Under the pieces are notes generated by a model, which ran no database searches, was not told where the DNA came from, and was given only the letters and a program-made list of their open reading frames with translations. This document shows, piece after piece, positions 35,434 to 44,274 of a stretch of 64,000 nucleotides of DNA. Within the stretch, counting starts at the first letter, position 1. Each line of letters opens with the position of its first letter. Made by a program: the position numbers and the translations under genes. Origin of the DNA: Gallionella sp. (GTDB taxonomy: Bacteria; Pseudomonadota; Gammaproteobacteria; Burkholderiales; Gallionellaceae); assembly GCA_028710525.1 (NCBI GenBank), contig JAQTTY010000008.1:88136-152135 (forward strand). The letters are read 5' to 3'.

Positions 35434-37686
35434 TCAGAATTTGACCGTTAAGCCAGCCGTCCAAACGCGTCCACCGTTAACAGTGATAGAGGGATCATTG
35501 GCGTTGTATACCCCATCACCATTGCTATCCGAACCACCGCGTATCGTGGTGTAGTAGAAACGGTTAAAGATATTGTCCACACGGGCGAACAATGAAATTT
35601 TGTTACCGCCGGATGATTTAATCTCATAATTTGTAGCAAGATTGGCAACCGAACGACCACCCACCCACACGACATTAACTTCGTCGGCAAAGATGCCGGA
35701 TTGAGCATTGACTTCAGCAGTGAATGACCATGCCTCGGTCGCACGGTAACGTGAGCTCAAGTTAATCTTGTGCTTAGGAGAACGTGGCACGATATTGCCG
35801 GTGTTGTTGTATAGCTTGGAAGGTAACGGCGTTCCGCGAGGTCCCATCGCCATCCAGTAACTGTCATTTCGTGTGAACACCGCATTCAGATAGGTGTATG
35901 CGATATCCCCTGACCAGGTCTGCTTGGCATCCGTCTTGATCGCAACTTCAGCGCCCCGATTCCTGACTCCGCCGATGTTCTGATACTGTTCAATGCCAGC
36001 CAATGCAGGTGTAGTTTGATATTGACCACCAGTATTCAAAATGAAGTTCTTGCGGTCTATCTGATAAATCGCCACATCAGTATCGAGCTCAATTCCAAGT
36101 AGTTCACCTTTACTACGCAGACCGATTTCTTGATTGAAAGCTCGCTCTGGGGTCAAGTTCGGATTCGACAAAACTGCACCAGTAGGGGTGATGGTGCTAC
36201 CGTAAAGTTGCGTTGCTGTAGGCACACGGAAGCCAGTTGATAAGTTGCTATAAACCTCGTGCTTAGGCGACAACATATAGTTACCTCCCAATCGTTCGGA
36301 CCACACGCGGAAAGTCTTATCCCCACCAGCAATCTTGCCTGGTGCAGGGGGCAGGAAGCTCAGATATCCGGCCTTGATCTCGTCATAGCGCGTATTCAAA
36401 GTCAAAGTCAACGGTGTGCTGGCTTGCCACTTCAGTTCGCCGTACAAACCCTTGGTATTGGTACTGGTCGTATTGTCTGCAGACACACCGCCCGCCGTTG
36501 TTGCAGCAGTTGGCACCGAGATTGGTGCACCGCTGGCGCTGTAGGTGACCAGTGTGGTCGTTCTAGATCTATCGGTATCGGTGCGCAGATCCAGTCCAGC
36601 CATCAGGCCGACCACCTCTCCGCCTTTTCGCCACTCTGATTTCAACCCTTGTTGTACCTGATTGCCATCTATCGAATTCGCATAGACATCCTTGAATAAA
36701 GCCATATTGCTGGCGGCGGCCGTCCCATTCAGCGGAGCACCAGTTGCCGTACGCAATGTTCCGCTGGGGTTAGATTTATAAGCCGTATGATCGGTATATT
36801 GATAGACAGCAATCATCAGATTGCTGTCTACGCCCAGCTCCTTGTTGTAGTTCAGATTCAGCTTACCCAGATTGACATCGTACATACGCGCATAGTCCTT
36901 ACCGCCGCCAAAACTTTGCGGGTCTATCGCGGCATTGGTTACGCCGGTCACCGTGCCATGACTATCCTTGTTGCGCGCTGCTTGCTCGAATCCAAAGGAG
37001 AGGTCACTGGTCTCATCGATCAAGTATTGCAACTTGCCATTCAGATAGTGTCGGTAATAGTTACACTGGTCGCAGAAATCATCCGCGTATGCGGTACTAG
37101 TCTGTACATGGCCCAACCAATTGCCTTGGGCAAAGCCCACCCGCGCCAGATTCTTGTTGTAGTTGAAGCTACCCTTCTCGACGCTCGCTGTTACACCGAC
37201 CATCTTTGCACCACGCTTGGTAGTGATGATTACCGCACCGGATAGTGCATCTTCTCCGAATAGATATGAGGCGCCGCCCTTGATTACTTTGATGGAATCG
37301 ATGTTGTCCAAATCAATATTGACGCGACCATTTCGTTCATTCACCGGCACGCCATCTATGACTATCGCAACACCAGGTTTTTCGCCCATATAACGTTGAG
37401 CTTCCACTCCACGTAACATGATCTTGACCGAGTCGCCGCTTTGTAATTCGGCTGTCACACCTGGAATCGCCTCAAGAACATCAATGATGTTCTTGCCATG
37501 GGCATCATCCACTTGTTGACCACTGATGTTGCCTACATTACTTGCCTCACCTCGTTTGGAATCGAAACGATCATCTATCGTTGTTGATGTAACTTGCACT
37601 TCCTGCAACATGTCGTCAGTCGCATATGCGGACTGACTGATCGCCAACGTCAAAATGCTCAGTGCAAAATAGTTTCCTGCTTGCAT
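35434..37686 (-). CDS. TonB-dependent outer-membrane receptor
   Basis: A 750-residue receptor. Signal peptide (~1-22), plug domain (~45-160; NIIDVLEAIPGVTAEL, IMLRGVEAQRYMG, GGASYLFGEDALSGAVIITTKRG), and a 22-strand-type barrel ending WTAGLTVKF with terminal Phe. Near residue 720 is a calcium-loop-like DSNGDGVYNANDPS. The cysteine pair FCDQCNYYRHY near residue 205 is unusual. First gene of an operon with its own tonB-exbB-exbD. The substrate is not shown; copper is a guess from the adjacent Csp and CcoG genes. Confidence 0.93.
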   Translation of the reverse strand: MQAGNYFALSILTLAISQSAYATDDMLQEVQVTSTTIDDRFDSKRGEASNVGNISGQQVDDAHGKNIIDVLEAIPGVTAELQSGDSVKIMLRGVEAQRYMGEKPGVAIVIDGVPVNERNGRVNIDLDNIDSIKVIKGGASYLFGEDALSGAVIITTKRGAKMVGVTASVEKGSFNYNKNLARVGFAQGNWLGHVQTSTAYADDFCDQCNYYRHYLNGKLQYLIDETSDLSFGFEQAARNKDSHGTVTGVTNAAIDPQSFGGGKDYARMYDVNLGKLNLNYNKELGVDSNLMIAVYQYTDHTAYKSNPSGTLRTATGAPLNGTAAASNMALFKDVYANSIDGNQVQQGLKSEWRKGGEVVGLMAGLDLRTDTDRSRTTTLVTYSASGAPISVPTAATTAGGVSADNTTSTNTKGLYGELKWQASTPLTLTLNTRYDEIKAGYLSFLPPAPGKIAGGDKTFRVWSERLGGNYMLSPKHEVYSNLSTGFRVPTATQLYGSTITPTGAVLSNPNLTPERAFNQEIGLRSKGELLGIELDTDVAIYQIDRKNFILNTGGQYQTTPALAGIEQYQNIGGVRNRGAEVAIKTDAKQTWSGDIAYTYLNAVFTRNDSYWMAMGPRGTPLPSKLYNNTGNIVPRSPKHKINLSSRYRATEAWSFTAEVNAQSGIFADEVNVVWVGGRSVANLATNYEIKSSGGNKISLFARVDNIFNRFYYTTIRGGSDSNGDGVYNANDPSITVNGGRVWTAGLTVKF

Positions 37687-37750
37687 CTACTACTCCCCAT
37701 ATTTATCGTTTTTTTAACCGCACGAATTGTAGGGATGTAGCGCTGAGTTC

Positions 37751-37790
37751 GGAATGTGGCATATTGCCGCGCGACAATTTGCCGCATCAA
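37751..37790. promoter_or_regulatory. 40-bp direct repeat, copy A, upstream of the TonB receptor
   Basis: Lies 65-104 bases before the receptor start. It matches copy B at 38133 in 34 of 40 positions. It contains inverted GGCA-TAT-TGCC and the palindromic core CGCGCGACAATTTGCCGC. Position and symmetry suggest an operator for the TonB operon; the binding protein is unknown. Confidence 0.55.
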
Positions 37791-38132
37791 CCTTCAGATA
37801 AACTTATCAATCACACAGCCACCTAAGGACTTCTCAGTCACGTGTTCGGCATATCTCTGCAGTGTGTGCGGCTAATGGAAAATGTTGCCAAAGGTAATGC
37901 GCAACAAGGGAGAGGCAGACTAGTGCGGCGCAGCCGGACAAAACGAATAGCAGTGTTGACGTGCGTTTGCTGGAGTTATCTTTGCGCACGATTCCTCGGC
38001 GTAGAAATTGATGAGAGTTGCCTGTTGATGAAGGGCGATTCTTTCAGGAGAAGACCCAGCTGTTCAGGAGGAGACTGCGTCAGCCGTTCATCAACATGGC
38101 AGTACGGAATGTATAGGGAATATTCCGCGTGA
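37791..38132. other. Spacer between the two 40-bp repeats, no gene supported
   Basis: A 342-base segment. A 96-codon plus-strand ORF (37842-38132) ends within it, but its Arg/Ser/Cys-rich protein resembles nothing known and it lacks a ribosome binding site. GGAATATTCC is a short palindrome near 38117. It may hold promoter elements of the TonB operon. Confidence 0.5.
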
Positions 38133-38172
38133 GGAATGCGGCATATCGTCGCGCGACAAATTGTCGCAGCAA
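38133..38172. promoter_or_regulatory. 40-bp direct repeat, copy B
   Basis: Second copy of the repeat at 37751, 382 bp away. It holds two overlapping palindromes, GTCGCGCGAC and GCGACAAATTGTCGC. It lies between the copper-binding protein gene and the TonB receptor. Confidence 0.55.
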
Positions 38173-38202
38173 AAATGAGCTTTTAGGGTGGAGTTAGAGC
38201 CG

Positions 38203-38235
38203 CATACTCACCAACTAAAAAAGCTAGTGAGTATG
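38203..38235. terminator. Stem-loop after the copper-binding protein gene
   Basis: Perfect 9-bp stem CATACTCAC / GTGAGTATG with a 15-base loop containing an A6 run, 30 bases after the csp stop on the minus strand. There is no terminal T tract, so it may be a weak or Rho-dependent terminator. Confidence 0.45.
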
Positions 38236-38264
38236 GGTTTGTTACGCACTACCAATTGTGACGA

Positions 38265-38732
38265 TCAGATTGCGATAGCTTTGCATTCTTTGTAACACGC
38301 AGCACACGCCTCTCCGCATGCTTTGCATTCGGGATGTTTATCGGTCTTCTTGCATTCGTCCTCGCAATCCTTGCATGCATCCATAGCAACCTTGGCCAAC
38401 TGAGGAAGGTACTTGGATTCGGCTGCAGCCAATTGTTCGAGTGCGGTGCAAAGTGCCAATACTTGACTGGAGGATTTGGCACATGCTGCCATATCTTTGT
38501 CGCCTTGTCCCAGTAACACTATGCAGTGTTGCAAACAGATATTCGCTTTGAGTACACAGTCGGAAGCGACTTCGAGCAATTTTTCGTTGCGAGTTGATTT
38601 GTGATGGTGGTGATGCGACATATCCATACCCATGGGCATATCCTTCATGTCATGCTCTGAAGCGAAAGCTTTGCTTGTGGTTGCTGCCGCAAATAGCGAA
38701 GCTGCGCCTAATATCATTTCTCTACGGTTCAT
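38265..38732 (-). CDS. Exported four-helix-bundle copper-binding protein (Csp-like)
   Basis: A 155-residue cysteine-rich protein with a Tat-type signal (MNRREMILGAASLFAAA). The mature N-terminus has a Met/His segment (MPMGMDMSHHHHH), then repeated Cys pairs spaced as in copper storage proteins: CVLKANICLQHC, CAKSSSQVLALC, CKDCEDECKK, CKACGEACAACYKEC. Csp1-type proteins store many Cu(I) ions inside a four-helix bundle, and a Tat signal implies export of a folded protein. AGGAAA precedes the ATG. Neighbours are CcoG and the TonB operon, which points to copper supply. Confidence 0.9.
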   Translation of the reverse strand: MNRREMILGAASLFAAATTSKAFASEHDMKDMPMGMDMSHHHHHKSTRNEKLLEVASDCVLKANICLQHCIVLLGQGDKDMAACAKSSSQVLALCTALEQLAAAESKYLPQLAKVAMDACKDCEDECKKTDKHPECKACGEACAACYKECKAIAI

Positions 38733-38837
38733 GATTTTTCCTAAAGTTTAGGTTAGTTAAAACAGATTTATCAGCGACGCCCGCTACTAATCGCGCTAGC
38801 TAAGCCATTCGCATCTAAATTCGACTTTGCGAATAAC

Positions 38838-38975
38838 TTACTTTGCCGTAGCAGGAGTCACAGGTGCACTAGTACTAGACTTACTTTGGTGCGGATGGCT
38901 TGAGTCACATGCAAAAACACTACCTGCAACAGTTACGCTGAATACCATCATCATGGTGATTACGATGTTCTTCAT
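38838..38975 (-). CDS. Small secreted peptide, 45 residues
   Basis: Too short for the ORF track. ATG at 38975 has a good ribosome binding site (AGGAGATAAATATG). The product has a clear signal peptide (MKNIVITMMMVFSVTVAGSVFA) directly followed by CDSSHPHQ and a Ser/Thr/Pro-rich tail ending TPATAK. The single Cys and two His could bind metal; a lipoprotein is possible but the residues before Cys (VFAC) are a weak lipobox. It lies between csp and ccoG on the same strand. No function can be assigned. Confidence 0.7.
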   Translation of the reverse strand: MKNIVITMMMVFSVTVAGSVFACDSSHPHQSKSSTSAPVTPATAK

Positions 38976-39310
38976 ATTTATCTCCTAATCTTATCGAGTA
39001 AGCAAAAATAACTTCAACTGGCTCAGCTCGCAGGATTGAATCGTGCGCTTACTCTGATATTTTGGTCAAGGTTAGTGTTCTTGTTCAGGAAGAAAATCGG
39101 TACTATTTTGTAAAGTTGTACGTTACAAAGCTTCTACTTATTATGTCCACCATCCTATGGCAGATGTGGATTCCATAACAGTCGTACGACCACTCTGCAC
39201 CATCGGCAGCTATGGCCGAGGACCTGCCAGACTCTGCGTCGGCAAATGCGGTCGTTGGTGGTTTGCTATGTTTGGAGATAGGTTGGGACATTAATATGTC
39301 TGCTCTTTGC
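38976..39310. other. Intergenic region downstream of ccoG, no gene supported
   Basis: A 335-base stretch. ORFs on both strands here (39103-39420 minus, 39212-39487 plus) overlap the ccoG 3' end, have no ribosome binding site and match no family I know. It should contain the promoter for the small peptide and csp. Confidence 0.5.
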
Positions 39311-40726
39311 TCAAAGTGTCGGGCCACTAAACAGCGTGTTGTAGCTAGCCGACATTGTCGGGTATTCAATGCTCTGTACATGAAAGCTAAGCGGCGTAAC
39401 TCCTTTGGTGATGTTCTCACTCGGGGCTTTTACAAATACGGTAAAAGAAGCACCTCGCTCATGTGGAACGAATATGGTTTTTTCTGAGCCTATGATGAGC
39501 TGATCCTTTATGCCGCCCTCCGCAGATATGCGGATTTGCATATCCTTAGATGTCTTGTTAAGTAACTTGAATTCATATCGGTTCTGAATTGTGCCGTCGC
39601 TCATACGTACGAATGTGGGCTGGCGTTCCGGCCTGACAGTTAGTGTCAATGAGGTCATGTGAGTTAAGCCATAAACGATACCCATACACGAAGCTAGCAG
39701 AATGGCTGTATTAAACAAAACCATAGGATTTTGCAATCGACCTTTCCTAGGTTTACCTTCAATTTCATCAGACGATCCATAACGTATTAAACCGCGAGGC
39801 TTGTCGATTTTGTCCATCACAGAATTACATGCATCAATACACAAGCCACAGGTAATACAACCCAATTGATGGCCTTGGCGAATATCTACTCCCGTTGGGC
39901 AGACTTGGACACATTGGAAGCAGTCGATACAGTCACCTTGAGCTTTGATCGCATCATTACCCTTGCGCAATTTGCCACGTGGCTCGCCACGATGGATGTC
40001 GTAGATAGGCATGATGGTTTGTGTATCCGCCATGACAGACTGAAAGCGTGCATAGGGGCACATCCATTGGCACATCTGTTCGCGCATCAGCCCTGCATAA
40101 AGGTAGGTTCCTGTAATAACCAAGGCCAGCGTGACCCAACCAGCCTTCGATAATTGGAGATGAATCAGCTTGTTCCAGTAATCGAATGCATCGACAAACC
40201 AGATGGAAAAACTGATTGCTGTGAGCAGGGAAATGCCTAACCAGATGGCGTGTTTGGAAACTTTCTTTATGAGCTTGCCTGCACTCCACGGCGCTTCATC
40301 CAACTTTCGCCGCGCAGCAGTACTCCCTTCAACTTTCCCTTCTATCCATGTAAATAAGTCTACCCATGTCGACTGAAAGCAGAAGTAACCGCACCAAACG
40401 CGTGATGCGATGTTGGTTACCACGAACATGAGTACGGATCCTGCTATCGACAGCAACATCAACATCCATATATCGTCTGGCCAGATCGTCAGATTGAAGC
40501 AATGAAATTGACTATGTTCGATATCGATGATGATGGCTTGCCTGCCATCCCAGCGCAGATAGGGGAGTAATAAGAGCGGCAGCCATAAGGCGAGCTGCGC
40601 AAATGTTCTCAGCGACCGAAAAAAACCGGGCATGCGTTTGGCATGGATCGTTTTCTCTCCGATATTGACTGGGTATGACTCTAACTCTCGGTATAACTCT
40701 GTGACCGCGCCGACATCTTGTTGCAT
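39311..40726 (-). CDS. ccoG: Cytochrome c oxidase accessory protein CcoG
   Basis: A 471-residue membrane Fe-S protein (FixG/RdxA family). Membrane helices lie at ~40-60, ~85-110, ~155-180 and ~195-215, with VWCGYFCFQSTWVDLF and QMCQWMCPYARFQSVM. The cytosolic ferredoxin domain has CIDCFQCVQVCPTG and CITCGLCIDAC. After another helix comes an Ig-like periplasmic domain (SLTLTVRPERQPTFV...). CcoG helps reduce or deliver copper for cbb3 oxidase assembly. ATG 40726 with GGAG upstream (MQQDVGAVTELYRELESYPV) is the right start, not 40825. No ccoNOP genes are in the window. Confidence 0.93.
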   Translation of the reverse strand: MQQDVGAVTELYRELESYPVNIGEKTIHAKRMPGFFRSLRTFAQLALWLPLLLLPYLRWDGRQAIIIDIEHSQFHCFNLTIWPDDIWMLMLLSIAGSVLMFVVTNIASRVWCGYFCFQSTWVDLFTWIEGKVEGSTAARRKLDEAPWSAGKLIKKVSKHAIWLGISLLTAISFSIWFVDAFDYWNKLIHLQLSKAGWVTLALVITGTYLYAGLMREQMCQWMCPYARFQSVMADTQTIMPIYDIHRGEPRGKLRKGNDAIKAQGDCIDCFQCVQVCPTGVDIRQGHQLGCITCGLCIDACNSVMDKIDKPRGLIRYGSSDEIEGKPRKGRLQNPMVLFNTAILLASCMGIVYGLTHMTSLTLTVRPERQPTFVRMSDGTIQNRYEFKLLNKTSKDMQIRISAEGGIKDQLIIGSEKTIFVPHERGASFTVFVKAPSENITKGVTPLSFHVQSIEYPTMSASYNTLFSGPTL

Positions 40727-40826
40727 GTTGTCTCCATCCGATTTTGTACTTGCGTTCGAAACGCTGACGCATGGTAGAGAGTTGAGGGCAATAGTTACAG
40801 AATCAGAATTAGTTAAAAGGACCATA

Positions 40827-40843
40827 TCAGATTCATAATCTGA
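40827..40843. promoter_or_regulatory. Inverted repeat, candidate MocR operator
   Basis: TCAGATT-CAT-AATCTGA, a perfect 7-bp inverted repeat 25 bases before the regulator's start in the divergent ccoG/mocR region (142 bases). The position suits autoregulation and possibly control of ccoG. Confidence 0.55.
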
Positions 40844-40868
40844 CCTTTGCTACGCAGGTGAAATTGAT

Positions 40869-42296
40869 ATGAAGCGCTACGAACAACTAGCCGATGACAT
40901 CGCTCACTCCATCAAGGAGGGCCTGCTGGCGCGTGGAGAAAAACTACCTTCGGTGCGGCAAGCTAGCGCTGCCCGTAAGGTGAGCCCCTCTACCGTATTT
41001 CAGGCCTATTACCTGCTGGAAGCGCGTGGCCTGATTGCAGCTCGGGAGCGTTCGGGTTACTACGTTACCGGCGGCACACACCACATGCCGCCGCTTCCAG
41101 AGCCCGATGTCAACACGACTCTAGCGGTAACGCAGGTAGATGTCAGCGAGCTAGTGTTTGAGGTGCTGGAATCAACACGAGCGAGAAAAGTCGTTCCGCT
41201 GGGTTCTGCTTTTCCCAGTCCCTTATTGTTTCCGATGGCGCGATTGGCGAAAACGATGGCGACTTGCGTGCAAGCGATGGACCCGTGGCGTAGCGTGGAA
41301 GATATCAGCCCCGGCGACGCTGAGCTGCGTAGGCAAATTGCATTGCGCTACATGATCGACGGCTTACAGGTTTCCCCTGACGAAATCGTGATTACCAACG
41401 GCGCATTAGAGGGATTAAACCTCTGCCTTAATGCTGTAACGCAGCCCGGTGATACCGTACTGATCAGCTCTCCGACGTTCTACGCAGCATTGCAGGCGAT
41501 AGAGCGTAACGGATTAAAGGCTGTCGATGTGCCATGTCATCCGGCTGACGGTATCGATCTGGATGCACTGGAGCGTGCACTTGAGTTGCATAAACCTGCT
41601 GCCTGCTGGCTGATGACCAACTTTCAAAATCCAATCGGCAGCCTCATGACCGATGACAAGAAGAAACACATGGTGGAATTGCTCACACGCCACAAAGTGC
41701 CGCTGATTGAGGATGATGTTTACGGCGAGCTTTATTTCGGCGACAAGCGTCCAAAACCGGCCAAAGCATTTGATACCGATGGACTGGTGATGCACTGCTC
41801 CTCATTCTCTAAATGCCTTGCACCCGGTTATCGCGTCGGATGGGCTGCACCCGGACGTTACGCAAAAGCAGTCGAACGCTTGAAGCTCACCACTACCTTG
41901 GCTACATCTGTTCCCGCACAAATCACGCTCGCCAGTTACCTGAAGAAAGGCGGTTACGACAGACACCTGCGCGGGCTCCGCCACACCCTGTTGTTGCAAC
42001 AACTCAAATTCGTCGATGCGGTGGAGCGACACTTTCCACAGGGCACACATTTGTCTGCGCCCAACGGTGGCTATTTTTTGTGGGTGAAACTACCGGAAGG
42101 CGTTAATTCACTCGAAATGCATCGTGCTGCATTAAATCTCGGCATCAGCATTGCGCCTGGTCCAATATTCTCAGCGCAAAAAGGGTTTACCAATTATGTG
42201 CGTCTAAACTATGGTCACATTTGGAGCGAAGAGATAGAAGGCGCTATTGCAGTATTGGGGAAGATCACACACCGCTTGGCGATGCGCGCTGCTTAG
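40869..42296 (+). CDS. MocR-type GntR regulator with aminotransferase domain
   Basis: A 475-residue regulator. An N-terminal GntR winged helix (~1-70; YEQLADDIAHSIKEGLL, LPSVRQASAARKVSPSTVFQAY) is joined to a fold-type I aminotransferase domain with the PLP lysine in MHCSSFSKCLAPGYRVGW (~315) and EDDVYGELYF. Family members such as PdxR sense PLP or amino compounds. AGGTGA precedes the ATG. It is divergent from ccoG with a palindrome between them. Target unknown. Confidence 0.92.
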   Translation: MKRYEQLADDIAHSIKEGLLARGEKLPSVRQASAARKVSPSTVFQAYYLLEARGLIAARERSGYYVTGGTHHMPPLPEPDVNTTLAVTQVDVSELVFEVLESTRARKVVPLGSAFPSPLLFPMARLAKTMATCVQAMDPWRSVEDISPGDAELRRQIALRYMIDGLQVSPDEIVITNGALEGLNLCLNAVTQPGDTVLISSPTFYAALQAIERNGLKAVDVPCHPADGIDLDALERALELHKPAACWLMTNFQNPIGSLMTDDKKKHMVELLTRHKVPLIEDDVYGELYFGDKRPKPAKAFDTDGLVMHCSSFSKCLAPGYRVGWAAPGRYAKAVERLKLTTTLATSVPAQITLASYLKKGGYDRHLRGLRHTLLLQQLKFVDAVERHFPQGTHLSAPNGGYFLWVKLPEGVNSLEMHRAALNLGISIAPGPIFSAQKGFTNYVRLNYGHIWSEEIEGAIAVLGKITHRLAMRAA

Positions 42297-42449
42297 TCAG
42301 TCAAGCGAGTGAAAGGAATCCTTGCGTTCGAACGTTCCTAGTAGCTGTGCTACTCGTAAACTTCTGCTAGCACCTTAATCGGGTAACTTTCTTCCGACCG
42401 CCACCGTCTGCTTCAAGGCATTTCAAAAGCAATATTGAGCAACTCAAAT

Positions 42450-42480
42450 AAAAAATGCCCGTACTAGACGGGCATTTTTT
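42450..42480. terminator. Bidirectional terminator between mocR and ychF
   Basis: ATGCCCGT...ACGGGCAT stem flanked by an A run on the left and T6 on the right, between convergent genes. It works on both strands. Confidence 0.88.
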
Positions 42481-42498
42481 ATCGTTAGCTTAAGGCTG

Positions 42499-43590
42499 TT
42501 AGACGTTGAATAAGAAGTTCAGTACATCGCCATCCTGCACCACGTATTCCTTACCTTCCACGCGCAGCTTGCCCTTTTCCTTGGCACCCGCTTCACCGCC
42601 GCAGGCGATGTAGTCTTCATAAGAGATGGTCTGCGCACGGATGAAGCCACGCTCGAAGTCGGTGTGGATCACGCCTGCTGCTTGCGGTGCTGTGTCACCT
42701 TTATGAATGGTCCAAGCGCGCACTTCTTTTACGCCAGCAGTGAAGTAGGTCTGCAGCCCTAGTAACTCATAACCAACGCGAATCAGCTTGTTCAGTCCGG
42801 GTTCATCCAAACCCAGATCAGCGAGGAATTCCATCTTGTCGGCATCGTCCAGATCGGCCAGTTCTGCTTCGATCTTGGCGCACAAAGACACCACGGGCGC
42901 GCCCTCCTTAGCCGCATGTTCACGCAAGCGATCCAGATAGGGATTGTTCTCGAAACCGTCTTCCATCACGTTACCGACATACATCGCGGGCTTGATGGTG
43001 AGTAGGCACAAGGGCTTGAGCAGGAATATCTCTTCCGCACTCATCCCCAGCGTGCGCGCGGGCTTGCCTTCGTTAAGATGCGGCAACAATTTTTCCAATA
43101 TCGCCACCAACTTCAGTGCGTCCTTGTCACCGGAGCGTGCCTTCTTGGTATCGCGATGCAAGGTGCGTTCCACCACGGCCATATCTGCCAAGGCCAGCTC
43201 GGTGATGATGGTTTCGATGTCGGCGATAGGATCGACTTTGTTGGCGACGTGAATGACGTTCTCATCATCGAAGCAACGCACCACGTTGACGATGGCATCG
43301 GTCTCGCGGATGTTGGCGAGGAACTGGTTGCCCAGCCCTTCACCCTTGCTCGCACCCGCCACCAGACCGGCGATATCGACGAACTCGACGATAGCTGGTT
43401 GCATGCGGATAGGCTTGACGATCTTGGCCAAGGCATCCATGCGCGCATCCGGCACTTCGACGATGCCGACGTTAGGCTCGATGGTGCAGAAGGGATAATT
43501 TTCCGCAGCGATACCCGCCTTGGTCAGGGCGTTGAACATAGTGGATTTACCCACGTTAGGCAGACCGACGATACCGCATTTCAAACTCAT
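42499..43590 (-). CDS. ychF: Redox-regulated ATPase YchF (OLA1)
   Basis: A 363-residue Obg-related P-loop protein. G1 is [15 protein letters not shown]3 DIAGLVAGA; the NxKD position is altered as in YchF, which prefers ATP. A TGS domain ends the protein ([18 protein letters not shown]). It binds ribosomes and responds to oxidative stress. It usually lies next to pth, as here. Confidence 0.98.
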   Translation of the reverse strand: MSLKCGIVGLPNVGKSTMFNALTKAGIAAENYPFCTIEPNVGIVEVPDARMDALAKIVKPIRMQPAIVEFVDIAGLVAGASKGEGLGNQFLANIRETDAIVNVVRCFDDENVIHVANKVDPIADIETIITELALADMAVVERTLHRDTKKARSGDKDALKLVAILEKLLPHLNEGKPARTLGMSAEEIFLLKPLCLLTIKPAMYVGNVMEDGFENNPYLDRLREHAAKEGAPVVSLCAKIEAELADLDDADKMEFLADLGLDEPGLNKLIRVGYELLGLQTYFTAGVKEVRAWTIHKGDTAPQAAGVIHTDFERGFIRAQTISYEDYIACGGEAGAKEKGKLRVEGKEYVVQDGDVLNFLFNV

Positions 43591-43635
43591 GGCTTCACTT
43601 CCTTAATAAAGATGTACTGGATAGCAACGCTATCC

Positions 43636-44211
43636 TTAACTGCTGTGTAACTTCAACATCGCCGCTTCGGTCTTGCCTTCTATGACCAGATGCGCGACAT
43701 GCTGCGCCTTGTCCATCGCGACATCGATCAACTCACGCTCTTCGCGGCGCGGGTTGTTCAACACAAAGTTGCTGACCTCGGCGCGGTCACCGGGATGGCC
43801 GATGCCGATGCGCAAGCGCCAAAAATCTTTGGTGCCCAGATGCGCGATGATGTCTTTCAAACCATTGTGGCCGCCGTGGCCGCCGCCCATCTTGAGCCGC
43901 GCAATGCCAGGCGCCAGATCGAGTTCATCGTGCACCACCAATATCTCGGCGGGTGTGATTTTGTAGAACTGCGCTAACGCGCCGACGGCACGACCACTCA
44001 CATTCATGAAAGTCTGCGGTTTAAGCAGCCACATCTCATGCCCGTGCAAAGCGCCGCGCGTGGTCAAGCCATGGAACTTCGCTTCCGCGTTAAAGTTCAA
44101 TTTGTGCGCACGCGCCAACTCGTCCACCCACCAGAATCCTACATTGTGGCGGGTGTCTACATATTCTCGTCCGGGATTACCCAGACCCACTATCAAACGT
44201 ATCGCTGTCAT
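43636..44211 (-). CDS. pth: Peptidyl-tRNA hydrolase
   Basis: A 191-residue enzyme releasing tRNA from peptidyl-tRNA. It shows GLGNPGREYVDTRHNVGF with the catalytic His near residue 22, Asn and Asp in FMNVSG and HDELDL, and GGGHGGHNGLKDI. It lies between ychF and rplY on the minus strand. Confidence 0.98.
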   Translation of the reverse strand: MTAIRLIVGLGNPGREYVDTRHNVGFWWVDELARAHKLNFNAEAKFHGLTTRGALHGHEMWLLKPQTFMNVSGRAVGALAQFYKITPAEILVVHDELDLAPGIARLKMGGGHGGHNGLKDIIAHLGTKDFWRLRIGIGHPGDRAEVSNFVLNNPRREERELIDVAMDKAQHVAHLVIEGKTEAAMLKLHSS

Positions 44212-44221
44212 CGCTTAAATG

Positions 44222-44256
44222 AAAAAACCCGCCGAGCTTTACAGCACTGGCGGGTT
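44222..44256 (-). terminator. Terminator after rplY
   Basis: Minus-strand stem AACCCGCC / GGCGGGTT with a 15-base loop followed by a T run, between rplY and pth. Confidence 0.85.
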
Positions 44257-44274
44257 CCCTCTTCTTGTGACTTA

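Noticed and set aside
37751-37790. Possible sigma-54 promoter (TGGCA...TTGC) in repeat copy A
   Set aside because: Spacing between the GG and GC elements is too short for sigma-54 recognition.
37842-38132. 96-codon plus-strand ORF between the 40-bp repeats
   Set aside because: Composition is Arg/Ser/Cys-rich, there is no ribosome binding site, and it lies opposite to the operon's regulatory region.
39103-39487. Overlapping ORFs on both strands at the ccoG 3' end
   Set aside because: Both overlap a secure gene, have no start signals and match nothing known.
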